In this document: in pieces, positions 1 to 11,548 of the stretch
Layout: each line of letters begins with the position of its first letter
Position numbering within the stretch: the stretch's first letter is position 1
From: Pogostemon cablin
Lineage: Eukaryota > Streptophyta > Magnoliopsida > Lamiales > Lamiaceae
DNA: 64,000 nucleotides
NCBI GenBank assembly: GCA_023678885.1
Contig: CM042958.1
Span: forward strand, 14,440,852-14,504,851
Direction: 5' to 3'
Position numbers and translations under genes: made by a program
The notes under the pieces: model-generated
Databases searched by the model: none
Told to the model about the DNA's origin: nothing
The model's input: the letters and a program-made list of their open reading frames with translations, nothing else

Positions 1-467
1 TCATCTAAAAGCTTAAGCTGATAGAGAGTTGAATCATTTAATACTTAATCAGATTGCACTCTAACACGCCCCCTCACATGTAGGCGGGAAATTTTCGCCT
101 CAAGCCTTGCATGTGAAATTTTTTCATAAATGGGTGGCAGTGAGATTTGAACCCTGGACCTTTGTTAATCATTGACTCTGATACCATGTTAAACGACCAC
201 CTCATCTAAAAGCTTAAGCTGATAGAGAGTTGAATCGTTTAATACTTAATCAGGTTACACTCTAACACTCCCCCTCACATGCAGGCGGGTAATTTTGTTT
301 CAAGCCTTGCATGTGGAATTTTCTCATAAATGAGTGGCGATGAGGTTTGAACTCTGGACCTTTGTTAACCATGAGCTCTAATATCATGTTAAATGATCAC
401 CTCATTTAAAAGCTTAAGCTAATAGAGAGTTAAATCATTTAATACTTAATCAGATTGCACTCTAACA
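1..467 (-). mobile_element. Tandem TRIM retrotransposon array (LTR-int-LTR-int-LTR)
   Basis: Three 81-bp LTR copies lie at 1-66 (cut by the window edge), 187-267 and 387-467, separated by internal segments of about 120 bp (67-186 and 268-386). On the minus strand each LTR starts TGTTAGAGTG and ends TTTAACA. The first internal segment then opens with TGGTATCAGAGTC, a near-perfect initiator-Met tRNA primer site. A purine tract (GTGAGGGGG) stands just before the next LTR. There is no coding capacity, as expected of terminal-repeat retrotransposons in miniature. The shared-LTR tandem form is typical of unequal recombination between LTRs. A rearranged relative sits at 30044-30272. Confidence 0.85.
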
Positions 468-590
468 TTTCGAAGTGCTTGGTGTAGGCTTCAGTATTGG
501 ATGAAGATGCCCTTTTCCATGAGGCAGGCGGCGGAGCGAGTATGCATTTAGCCTTCGGCCCCAAGTAGTAGGTGGGAGCGAAGTGTACGG
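468..590 (-). pseudogene. Coding-like fragment cut by the TRIM
   Basis: This short GC-richer stretch reads without a stop on the minus strand for about 40 codons, with a plausible composition (it contains APTYYLGPK and SWKRASSSNTEAY). The frame then runs into the TRIM LTR and stops there. It has no start codon and a stop just upstream. I do not recognise the family. It could be an exon remnant of a truncated gene or a chance open frame; a protein search with the 40 residues would decide. Confidence 0.3.
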
Positions 591-1919
591 GATTGATCAA
601 TCAGCATTCATTGATGATCTAATATATATTCACCCAACCCCAGCCCAATAGATTATTTCAGCAAACTAAACTAGTTAAAAGATAAGAAGAGATGACTAGC
701 TACCTCTTAATCTTTTATATATATATATACATTACTCTTTCTAATTAATTAGATCACTCCATAGAATTAACTAGATTACTCTTCATAATTAATTAGATCA
801 CGAACAAAAGAAATAATTAATTGAATTACTCTATAGAAATAACTAGATTACTCTTCGTAATTAATTAGATCACGATCAATATAAATAATTAGATTGAAAA
901 AATTAGATTACTCTATGTAATTAATTGGATTACTCTATAGAAATACTTAGATTATTCTTCGTAATTAATTATATCACAATCGGTATAAATAATTGATTAG
1001 ATTATAATAAATTACTCTTTTAGATTATTATGAACAAGTTATTTAGATTACTATTTTATATAATTTGAGTTATTCTTTATAATAAATTAAATTATTAAGA
1101 ACAAGTTATTTTATTACTCTTCCTGTTGATTTATTTATGTTATGTTTGATTTGTTCAACAACTTTTAGGTTATCATTTTTTAATTTTTGGGTTACTTTAT
1201 TTTTATTAATTCATTTTTTTTTTTTTTGCTCTTGTTTAATTTTTTGTTTTTGCTGATTTTTATGGATTTCCCCTTATGGGATATCTTTCGCTTGGTATTG
1301 AGATTTGACAACTTTTTGCTATTGTCGAATTCTCATAATTCGTGTGAATATTTCTAGCAATCTGAAGTGCTTCTTATTTACATGCTTGACAGATTTTTTT
1401 TTTTCGAATCTTAATAGCTCATAACTACTTGGTCAATATTTTTTTAGTTACTCTTTTTTATTAATTAAATTACTCTAAAAATAAAATAATCAATATCTTT
1501 TATGTTACTTTTTTTTATTAACTAAGTTATTCTTTTATAATAAATTGAATTACTCTAAAAATAAAGTAATTTATCGTCAATATCTTTTAGGTTACTATTT
1601 TCTATTAACTAGGTTACACTTTATAATAAATTAGGTTACACCTCACTATAAAGAGTAATCTAATTTGTTATAAAAAGTAACTCAATTAATAAAAAAGAGT
1701 AACCTAAAAGAAACATAAAGAAATCATCTTACAAATTGAATACAATTTACTTCTTCACCTCATTTTCAGAAATTGGAATCTCATTTTAAAGAGTATCCTA
1801 ATTTATTATAAAAAGTAACACAACTAACAAAAAAAAGAGTAACCTCAAAAAATTAAAAAATCACATTATAATTTGAGATGTAGTTGTACACGGATCAATT
1901 CCAAAAGAGATAAGTATAT
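591..1919. repeat. AT-rich degenerate repeats and an inverted repeat
   Basis: No gene is seen. From about 730 to 1110 the motif aattaattagatcac recurs (near 745, 797, 860 and, degenerate, 962) among variants of 'agattactcttcgtaatt', giving a decayed minisatellite. From about 1590 to 1720 the sequence folds back: a left arm with taggttactattttctatt pairs with a right arm ending aataaaaaagagtaaccta. The same 'taacct/aggtta' word is scattered over 1430-1880. Confidence 0.6.
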
Positions 1920-1927
1920 TTTAAATA

Positions 1928-3083
1928 TAAGTGAAAATAGCAAAAAGTGGTCACTATTGTTTAAGTGTAATTTTAAGTGGCCACATATGTTATACACAAT
2001 TTTTTCTAGCCACTTTTAAAGGAATAGATCAAAATGCCCTTGAGGGGACCCACTTTTCACATGTTTGGAGAATGAAATTTCACACTTTTTGACCAAAAGT
2101 ACCAAACATACAGTAAAGGAATCGGATTTCTCTTTATTTCTGAATAAAGTGTGGAAGTACAGTCTATTGAATGCATTAATATGTTACCTTTATATGCCTC
2201 ATGAATATATTTTTATTAAAATAAAAAAAGATGCATTAATTTTATTCGTATATATTTTTTTTAATTTTTTCAGGAAATATTTTTTTTGATTTTTTTTTTA
2301 AAAAAAGTGTGGGCCGAATAGAACAAATGGTGTAGGCCGAATAAAACAAATTGTAGGCCGAATAGAAGAATTTTTTTTAATTTTTTTTTTGAAAAAAAAG
2401 TGTGGGCCGAATAGAACAAATAGTGTATGCCGAATATAACAAATTGTAGGCCGAATAGGCCGAATAGAAGATTTTTTTATTTTTATTTTTTGAAAAAAAA
2501 GTGTGGACCGAATAGAACAAATAGTGTATGCCGAATAGAAGAATTTTTTTAATTTTTTTAAATATTTTTTTTGAAAAAAAAGTGTGGGCCGAATAGAACA
2601 AATTGTAGGCCGAATAGGACGAATAAAATAAAAATTTTTTAGTTTTTTTTTAATTTTTTTTTGAAAAAAAAGTTTGGGCCGAATAGAACAAATAGTGTAG
2701 GCCGAATAGAACAAATTGTAGGTCAAATAAAAGAAATATTTTTTTCGATTATTTTTTAATTTTTTTGGGAAAAAAAGTGTTGGCTTAATAGAACAAATAG
2801 TGTAGGCCGAATAAAACAAATTGTAGGCTGAATAGGCCGAATAGAAGAAATAATATTTTTGAAATTTTTTAATTTTTTTTGGAAAAAAAATATTTGCTAT
2901 AATTTTAAATGTGGTCCCAACCACCCTATTTAATGCAGTCAACACTGACATAATCATGCCCCCATTATTATCGTTTTTTTCTGACAGTTATGGGGGTAAT
3001 TTGGGGAGTCAAAAATTACTTTTAAGAGAGGTGACTATTTAAAATTGTACTTAGTCAACGGTGGCTACTAAAAATTTGGTCCG
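1928..3083. mobile_element. Non-autonomous TIR element with 8-bp target duplication
   Basis: Perfect 8-bp direct repeats, tttaaata, flank the element at 1920-1927 and 3084-3091. Just inside, about 39 bp (agtggtcactattg... on the left, agtagccaccgttg... as the reverse complement of the right end) match at roughly 70%, with almost all differences being transitions. The interior codes for no transposase and is largely a minisatellite. An 8-bp duplication is typical of hAT elements, but the outermost bases do not match a hAT terminus I know, so the superfamily is left open. Confidence 0.6.
2297..2890. repeat. Layered minisatellite built on a GCCGAATAGA word
   Basis: Six units of roughly 80-115 bp each begin with an A-run and 'gtgtgggcc' (near 2303, 2394, 2497, 2575, 2666 and 2770). 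Inside a unit, a sub-repeat of about 20-25 bp, 'gccgaatagaacaaat' plus 'agtgtag' or 'tgtag', occurs two to four times and is followed by a T-rich tract. The minus strand is open for 219 codons across it only because the repeat happens to lack stops. Confidence 0.8.
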
Positions 3084-3091
3084 TTTAAATA

Positions 3092-4718
3092 ATGTTACAG
3101 ACATGTGCAATCAAATTCTTACAGAACCTTAAACATTTTCATTCACAATGAACAATAGAATCAAGAACCCAGAAATTTGATGAAGCTAAGTATAATTTCA
3201 TTTCTCTACTCTGAACAAAATTGTGTAGAAGTACATGATAAAAAAAAAAAATACAATAAATATATGCTAAAATAAAATCATACCCTATTTTCCAGTGCCT
3301 TCAAACAAGCTGAATAGTGACACCTCATTAACTTATACGAATACATGCATACATAAAATAATAAATGCAGAGTCATCAATAAACAAGACAAGATAAATGG
3401 AGCATGAGAGAGTTATAAGGTAAAGTGTGATAGAACAATTGGGTAAGATCCATATATCGCTGTGTCGAAGTCAAATTTTATCACCACATCTCTGCCCAAT
3501 CCATTAACCATTAAAATTCAACTTCCACAAAAACTAGTTAAGAATCAATTATTCTCCAAAACTTTCTCTTCGAAACAACAAATTCAACGACATCAGCACA
3601 TCATTCAACCATATCTGTTGCTGGAATTCTCTCCTCGTTCTGCTTTACAGGAGGAAGAGGAATCGATTAGAGCTAGTACCTTATTGAGGGGAACAGGGAT
3701 GCAGATTCGAGCTATTAGAGATTCCCTCGATTTGGAGATACACATCTTTATACTAAAGGGTATACAATTTAACACAAAATTCTAAAGACTTGCGCCCTGG
3801 TGCACACAAGTTTTTGTCTTGTAAAATAAAGGGTACACATTTTTATACTAAAGGGTAAACAATTTAGCACAAAATTCTAAAGACACACGGAATGTGCTCC
3901 CGTGTACTCGGGCACACACAAGCTTTTGCCAATTAAAATATGCATTTGGATATTAATAATTCTAATTTTTTTTTATAAAAATGTGAAATTGAATTCTAGA
4001 GGTAACAAAATAAAAATTGTGAAATTAAAGTTAGAAAAAATAAGTATTATTTCCTTTAAAAAAATATTACTCACGTCAACCATTATCATTTTCATTAATT
4101 ATATATAAATTTTTATTTAATAAAATATAATACATAATTAATAGAATATGATACATGTTTAATTAAAAATAATAATCGTATTAATAAATTATTTCATAAT
4201 AATTGATAATATTTTTAATAATAAAATATGAATTCTCAATAAAATGTATAACAATCTTATCTTACTCTATTTTAAAATTTTAAATATAACTTGTCTCATC
4301 TCATATAATCAAACCTAAATTCTATTTCCTCATGCCAATAAGTATCCAAATTAATTTACCTAAAAACCGTATATTAAAACTGATCACGCAACATACACAA
4401 ATAATTAAAGCTACCATACGAAACCGCCCCACAAATAAATAAAAATAAAAATAAAAATAAAAATAAAATAGTCTATGTGTTTCCAAACAGCTCACTCTCT
4501 CGCCACCCAATATAATCACACTACTCGTCTTCCTGCTCATCGCCTTCTCTCTCTCTCTTCTGTAGAGATTGAGACCTCATTCTCTCTCACACACACGTAC
4601 GCACCCATTTGGCTTCTACCACACGTCTCTCTTCACCCTAAACAAACGCCCACAACCAAGAATCTGTATCACCATTTGCTCCTCACAATTTTTATTTTAA
4701 TCATCCAAGGAAATAAAC
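3092..4718. other. Intergenic; hairpin-element copy and (AAAAT)n upstream of XTH
   Basis: No convincing gene. A 107-codon open frame at 3462-3785 has no recognisable domain and ends inside a dispersed repeat. From about 3750 to 3940 there are two direct copies of a segment with 'aaagggta', 'caatttarcacaaaattctaaaga' and a terminal hairpin of the CACGGA family. 3950-4320 is plain AT-rich DNA. A pentanucleotide (aaaat)n tract at 4437-4470 and CT-rich leader-like sequence (4545-4630) precede the XTH start. Confidence 0.6.
3750..3940. mobile_element. Copy of the CACGGA-hairpin element family
   Basis: Near 3886-3935 the sequence 'acacacggaatgtgctcccgtgt' forms the hairpin that ends this family and is followed by 'cacacacaagcttttgcc'. 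The preceding segment contains the family's 'gggtacacat', 'actaaagggta' and 'aaaattctaaaga' words, present twice in tandem here and again at 37690-37797. It is non-coding. The other end is degenerate, so the boundaries are approximate. Confidence 0.5.
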
Positions 4719-7128
4719 ATGAATCAATTTCTCGCGTTTCTTATCTCTTCTGCTTTTCTTGTGTTATCTGTTACTGGGTTTTCCAGAAATCTCCCAATAC
4801 TCTCTTTTGATGAAGGATACTCTCAGCTTTTTGGGGATGCCAATCTCATGGTACTCAAGGATGGCAAGTCTGTTCATATCTCTTTGGATGATAAAACAGG
4901 TCCATTTTTCATGGAAAAAATTAATCTTTTTGCTTTTTCTGTAATTGAAGCTGTAATTTAGGGCGAAATTTCGTGAAGATTGATGAATTTTTTGTTGCAG
5001 GTTCTGGGTTCGTGTCACAAGACCTTTACCTCCATGGATATTTCAGTGCTTCTATCAAGCTGCCTGCAGATTATACAGCTGGTGTGGTTGTTGCCTTTTA
5101 TGTAAGTGATATAATAAATTAGTTCAATAATTTTTGTTTCCATAATAATTGAATAATAAGCCCTCTTGGTATTTGAATTTCTTTAAGTGTTCATTAGTTT
5201 TTGGAACTATTATGTCTAAAACAAGCATCTGATGATAATAGTTTTTGTTGTAACTTGTAACCCTGAAGTGATTATTTTTTGCATGAGGAGAAAATTATTT
5301 CCTGGAGAAATTCATCCCAAATTTGTTTGAGGAACTCTATGAAGGGTATAGAAACTATCCTCTGATTGAACCGTGTTTATTTGTTTATTTTCTTTCCCTT
5401 TTCAACTCAAAATTATTACCATGCCCTCATCAAATGTGTGTTAAAATGGATGCCAACTGTGAATTCTTGATTTTGTTGGATTATAATGAGTTGGGTGTAA
5501 TAAAATTCCTTTCTTGAATTATTTTCGCAGATGTCGAATGCTGACATGTTTGAGAAAAACCACGATGAAATCGACTTCGAGTTCTTGGGGAATATAAGGG
5601 GGAAAGACTGGAGAATCCAAACAAACATTTATGGAAATGGAAGCACAAATGTTGGCAGAGAAGAAAGATATGGTCTCTGGTTCGATCCCACCGATGATTT
5701 CCATCAATACAGCATTGTATGGACTGAGAAAATGATTATGTAAGTAAAAATTAAGATCTTGAATATGGGATGGTCCTATCAGTTCCTGTATATGCTCTGC
5801 TGTTTATTACTTTATTTGATGCTGTGGATGGTAGTTTAGGGTCATACATGATTCTTGAGTTTTTATCTCGTTTACTGTTTCTGGAGTCAGCTGTTATCTC
5901 TTTCTATCTGTTCAGTGGTATTAAACATGCTTTCCTCTCTTGGAATTACATGTATAGTTTTCGGTGTTCGCCCTGTGCTCCTGTTAAGCCTCATGTGAAT
6001 GTGATCCCTTCTTTAATGCTAGTTAAGCTCCGGATTTCCGGGCATCGAAAAACAATATATAGTATCTTTGAAATGAATACAGGAACTCATATAAATTGGG
6101 AAATCCTTCCTAGTACCATGTTCCCTTTTGTAGTGTTATTTAAGAATGCGGTTTAAATTTAAAGAAACATACTATTATTGAACTTCAAAGAAATTTGATA
6201 TATCTGCCAAATGGTTTTGTGCTTGTCTACTGCGCTAGAAAGCCTAAAACTCCATTTCTTGATGGTTGAATGACTGAATCTTTTGCTCTTTTCTTGATGC
6301 TTTGTTGGATTAAAAGAGCTTCGATCGACAATTCATATTGTTATGCTGTCACCTTCTTTATGGAAGGATTGAAAACAATTCATGCTTCTTGATTCTTATT
6401 TCATCTTTCCACTTTGCTTTACATCCACTACTTTAAAAAAATTAAAAACTTTTCTTTTCCCTTAGCTTTATGCCTGCTTTTCCCTTTTTAAACTTCTAAA
6501 ATGTCATAATAGTGGGTGTTTGATCCTTTGCCTTTTCATTTTCTCATTAATGTGCAGTTTTGGACCTATGTAATCCAGAGTTTGATTATATTTTGTTTGT
6601 TTATGGTTGTGTGTTTGGATTATTTGCAGCTTTTATGTTGATAATGTTCCCATAAGAGAGATCAAAAGAACAGAGACAATGGGTGGGGACTTCCCCTCTA
6701 AGCCTATGTCTTTGTATGCAACAATATGGGATGGCTCTGATTGGGCTACAAATGGAGGCAAATACAGAGTCAGTTATAAATATTCCCCTTACGTCGCTGA
6801 ATTCTCCGATTTTATCCTCCATGGATGCGCTGTGGACCCCATCGAACAGTCCAAGTGCGACGACGCCCCCAAGTACGCCTCAATCTCGACTGGCCTCACG
6901 CGCCAACAGCGTTCCAAAATGGTAAATTTCAGAAACAAGTACATGCAGTACTCGTACTGCTACGATCGCTCCCGTTACAAGGTTCCTCCCAGCGAGTGCT
7001 TGATTGATCCCAAGGAGGCCGAGCGGCTGCGAGCCTCCGACCCGGTGACGTTTGGAGGGGGTCGTCGTCACCACGGGAAACGACACCACCGCTCTAGTTC
7101 CAAACCGTCGGAGTCATCTTCCATCTGA
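4719..7128 (+). CDS. XTH: Xyloglucan endotransglucosylase/hydrolase, group III-B (XTH27/28-like)
   Basis: A secreted GH16 enzyme that cuts and re-joins or hydrolyses xyloglucan in the cell wall. Exons: 4719-4899, 5001-5101, 5531-5739, 6630-7128 (990 nt, 329 aa), all with GT-AG junctions and consistent phase. Residues 1-22 form a signal peptide. The catalytic motif HDEIDFEFLG is at about 105-114, with nucleophile Glu107 and acid/base Glu111. An N-glycosylation site (NGS) follows shortly after. The C-terminal XET region has the expected Cys residues (HGCAVDP, YSYCYD, SECLIDP). The tail is basic and His/Ser-rich (GGGRRHHGKRHH), as in the XTH27/28 branch, where hydrolase activity is considered likely. 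The start is the first Met, directly ahead of the signal peptide. Family identity is sure; the exact orthologue is inferred. Confidence 0.95.
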
Positions 7129-7769
7129 GGTCATCTTTCTTGATATATATGTATATCGTTATTATCACCATCATCGTCGGCTTCATTTTGAATTGATTTA
7201 GGGTTCTTGTGGCTGTGAATAGAGAGTGGAAGAGCACATAAACATGCTGAGGATATTAATATTGCTATTGATATTTATTATGTGGGCTATTGATCTTGAA
7301 TTGGGTATGTATATATTTATGCCATACCTCTAGCTTACCCATCCAGTTTTCCTCACTGTTGATGTCATATGGAGTATATATTCACCTATTTTATATATTT
7401 GGCTTCAATAAATTAAATTCAGGAATCTGTTTTGTGCTATATCTATTGTAAATCTAGTTTGAAAAAGGATTATACACCCTCCCTTGTTTGCTTTTTGCGT
7501 TTGGAGGAAGTATTATTATTTAATATATGGTGGTAATTATATTAATAAGATGTGTGAGTACTATATTTAGCTATATTAGTGATGTGTGTGGGTTTTATAT
7601 CCCTAAAAAGAGAAAATAAAATCTTTTGAGGTCGACACCAAAAATGGCTAAATGAGAACCAGCGGATTGTGTATGGGTGGATGATGTGGTTATAAAAGTT
7701 TTCATCCCCTTAAAAGGTAAAAAGGTAAATTAGTCACTCTTCTTATATACTTCATCTATAGTGCTGTCA

Positions 7770-8156
7770 TAGAAAATGAGTTGTTCAAAAGCTCGATTTG
7801 ATAAAGTTCGAACTCGACTCGATTTATTTTTATTCGAGCTTGTTTATATATTTGTTTAGTTAATGAGTCAAGCTCGGCTTGGCTCGTTAAGGCTCGAAAA
7901 TATTTAATTGTAATAATATATAATAAAATAAATATTTTAAATATAATAAAATATAAAAAATATATACTTAATTAATATTAGACTCAGCTTGGCACGGCTC
8001 TATAAGGTTCGAGAACTCAACCTTCTTGCTTAACGAGTTGAGCTCGAATTCGAGTATTTTTTGAGCCGAGTTGAGTTCGTATATAAGCTCGTTACCTTAA
8101 CAAGTCGAGCTCAAGTATGGGGTGCTTGGGTTCGCTCGGCTTGTTTAACATCTCTA
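7770..8156. mobile_element. hAT-like non-autonomous repeat rich in GAGCTCG words
   Basis: The ends look like degenerate inverted repeats: tagaaaatgagttgttcaaaagctcg on the left resembles the reverse complement of the right end, tagagatgttaaacaagccg. The interior is dense in gctcgg/ccgagc words, a pattern common in short plant hAT derivatives. No transposase is encoded, and the flanking 8 bp no longer match, so this is an old copy. Confidence 0.5.
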
Positions 8157-8299
8157 AATATCTATATAAAAGTAACACATCTAACATACTTTATCATTTG
8201 TGTATTATCAAAAAGTTAACATTTTTCTTAATTTCTGTATCAAGAAGGGAGTAAAAATTAATGTGAGAATGAGACGGAGGACGTAATTATAAAATAATA

Positions 8300-8556
8300 C
8301 CCTCTCTATTCTACCGCAATATACGCGTGTTGCCAATTTTGTCGATTCTTATACAAAGTGTTTTTTTATAGATGAGATTTATACAAATCAAATAAAATCT
8401 ATTATAGGTCCACATTAAAATATTATAACTTTTAATACGTATAAGTTGCAGGATTACACACTACACATTACAATAAATTGCAAGATTACACGTTACAATA
8501 TTATACTATCTCTTAATTTACGTAAATATACGTTACAACGACAGCGACGACGGGAG
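8300..8556. mobile_element. Stowaway-like MITE (degenerate)
   Basis: It begins ccctctctattctaccgc and ends gacgacgggag, a decayed version of the CTCCCTCCGTCCC inverted repeat, between TA dinucleotides. It is about 257 bp and non-coding. Confidence 0.5.
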
Positions 8557-9778
8557 TATTATGAAACCCAAATATTTAAACCCTGTTTATTGTTTCTCCA
8601 CTCCACTACTCTTAGAACTGTCAGGCTTTGTCTTGTTCAGATTTAACTTTCTCTCTCTTTAGTTTTTAATGGTTGTCTGGAATCATGCAAGTGTGTTTCT
8701 AGAACAGAAGATTAGCATAATATTTTAACATTCATGTTATAATCAAATCAAGTTGTTAGATATTCCTTCAGAGATGTTTCAACTGCTTCTTTGAATTGCT
8801 TCAATTAAAATATTATTCTGTAATTAATTAAGTCGAAGTACAATTTTATATTTTATGAAGTTTAATTACCTCAATCTCGATTACCAGAAAATGAGGTATA
8901 TAAAATTATACTACTAACGGTCGTGTTTGGTTTCGCAAGAATGTTTGTTTGTTTTTATTTTTAATAAATCGATTTTGATTTTTTGTACATTCTAAACTTA
9001 TTTTAATTGAGAATTTTACAATTCATATTATGATTAATTACGAATTAAATCATTACATTTATCTTAATTTGTAGATTAATCATAATTTTTTGAACTGTAT
9101 GTTATAAACTGTAACTTTATATTTAATATTAGGACTTGTTATTTCTAGCCTAAAACGCAGTTCTATTTACAGAATAAACAATGCTTTCTTTCTTTTCTTT
9201 TCTTTTTTAATTCCAATTTAATTAAATTTCATTAAATTTTACATTACATATTAAACAAAGTCCAAGGAGGTATTTTAAAATGTGATAAGATTGGAGGTAA
9301 GTTGGAAGAAGTATAAGCTGGATTCAACTAGTTTATTTATATAAAGTTTTAAGTCATTTTCAAAAGAGTGAAAACAACAATAATGATTCCAACGACACTA
9401 TTATTATTATTAAGCGGTTTGGCTCATGTTCAGTCAATTCAAAACAATCAAATCCCATATTTTTTTAAAATTTTTCTTTTTAATTTTAATTTTAATTTTG
9501 TTCTTTTTCATTTTGCTTTTCTGGGTGGGGTTTCAGCTATCAATTCCTAAGGAAACAAATAAAACATGATTTTTAACGAAGCTTCAATTAATAATTGGGG
9601 GAACCAATTATTTGGGTGCAAATTAATGGCATGGATTAATATGTCAACTTGCCAAAAAAACAAAAGGCACGCCATTTATTATTGTACGGCTCATTACACA
9701 AATAAATTGACTTGTCTCTCAAAATTAACGGTTACATTTTATTTTATGTTAATATAGAGTAATGATGGTGTGCAAGTA

Positions 9779-10047
9779 CAACGTGCTTCTCCGTCCCACG
9801 AATGTTTGCATATCTCTTTCGACACAAAAATTAAGAAAAGTGATAAGTTTTAGGGGTATGGTATATTTTGGTAATAAATAAATGATAAAGTATATCAGGT
9901 GTGTATGTAAGGGTGATTTTTTTTTAAATAAAATGTATGGGAAAGGATGATTGTGTTTGATTTTTTGCTTTTTTAATAATGTGTAAATTTTTGTGGAACA
10001 ACCCAAAATAAAAAATGTGCTATCTGAAATTGGACGGAGGAAGAGAG
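9779..10047. mobile_element. Stowaway-like MITE
   Basis: The left end contains cttctccgtcccacg and the right end ttggacggaggaagagag, with TA on both sides (9777-9778, 10048-10049). It is about 269 bp with no coding content. Confidence 0.6.
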
Positions 10048-10357
10048 TATACACACCATAAGGGAGTCTTATTATTTGGAATGTGGGGTGTGGTTATTTA
10101 AAATATCTAGAATAACTCTATTCACGAGAGTTTTTACACAATAGTAATTTGTACAAAATAAATTATCATTTCTTGAGAATAACTCTCTATTTTATTATTA
10201 AAGAAAAAAAATACTCGTATGAACTGGGTTTACGTGCACCTAATTTACATAATATACTCTTTAATACATAAAAAAATTACTTTTTTAGATAGATAATCTA
10301 TAACCCTTCTAAATAAAATATTACTCCCAAAATTATTGCACTCTAATTTATCAATTA

Positions 10358-10601
10358 CTTCCTCGGTCCTCTCGAAAGATATTAATTTACTTTTTGCATG
10401 TGGATTAAGGAGTATAATAATTTAATGTATATTAAGGTGAGAGAAATAATATTTTAATGTGTAGGGGTAGTTGTATTAGTGTTGAGTGTGGAGCCATGTG
10501 GAGTGGTTGTATGTCACATCAATCTAAAAAGGGAAATGAATATTTTGTAATGGGACGGACTAAAATGGAAAAATGGATACGTATCAAGGGGACGGAGGGA
10601 G
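10358..10601. mobile_element. Stowaway MITE
   Basis: The ends cttcctcggtcc and gggacggagggag form the inverted repeat typical of plant Stowaway elements, with TA target duplications at 10356-10357 and 10602-10603. Length 244 bp, non-coding. Confidence 0.75.
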
Positions 10602-11198
10602 TACTCTTTAATACATGAAATAATACTCTTTAAATAAATGAATTATTATTGTGAAAAATAGCTCTTTAAATCTAATATGTTATATTTTTATATTTTTGTT
10701 GAGATAAGTAATAATTTATTTTTCTAATAATTAATTTTCATATGCTAAACATAATTTTGCATAAATAAAATAAATGGTGAACGGGACTTCTAAAAAATTG
10801 TGTTGGACAATACGATAAAAATGAAAAAAAAATCACTTGAATTTGAACTTAAATGATCATAAATAAACATCTGAAGCGAAATATATACGATATTTAACGA
10901 CGTCTGTGCTATGATATATATTCCTGATAAACATATTTTACGGTCCATGCTCATAATTTTAATACGGACAACCTTAAAATAAATTTAATAAATATATTTT
11001 CTTAGTTGTTATTGTAATGCAAAATTTTGGAACATAAAAAATAAAATAAATATTACAGGCTAACAATTTAATCATGAGATTTGAAAATGAGGGATGTACA
11101 CTGCTGGTGAGCAGGCTTCATTTGATTTTGCACCTCCTATTTTCTATCCACTTCCACACTTGCTGTTCTATTCTATATAAGCTACTTTCATTCATGCT

Positions 11199-11368
11199 AG
11201 GCAAAAGCTCCTGCACCCCATAGGGGATACGGAGAAATACTCCGTGTCCCTATGTGAACACAATTCTTCCTTCTTCAATCCTATTTAAATCAATGTATTG
11301 CTAGGGGCCTAAATTGCAAAGGCGCACGGAATGTGTTCCGTGCGTCCGGGTGCACAAGAGCCTCACTC
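11199..11368. mobile_element. Copy of the CACGGA-hairpin element family
   Basis: The left end reads gcaaaagctcctgcacccc followed by a hairpin (tacggagaaatactccgtg). The right end reads ggcgcacggaatgtgttccg and then gtgcacaagagcctcac, nearly the inverted complement of the left end. Each end can fold on itself as well as pair with the other. The core of about 70 bp is unrelated to a gene. Confidence 0.6.
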
Positions 11369-11548
11369 TTTCTTCATTCTAACCTAGGATTTATTAATTT
11401 TATATGCGTTGTAGTATTTAGTTTCTGTAAAACACCTATTTTATTTTATTTTTTTCTTTTTTTCATACAACCAATTATCCCTCTATAATCTATAACAAAT
11501 AATAGCTAGTCCAAAAAAAACATTAGACACAGACATTCTAAAGAGTAA

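Noticed and set aside
2298..2957. 219-codon open frame on the minus strand
   Set aside because: It is the translation of the GCCGAATAGA minisatellite; its repeated Tyr/Ile/Arg/Phe/Lys composition follows the DNA repeat and no domain is present.
3462..3785. 107-codon open frame on the plus strand
   Set aside because: No recognisable domain; its end lies within a dispersed hairpin-family repeat. A captured gene fragment in the middle cannot be excluded.
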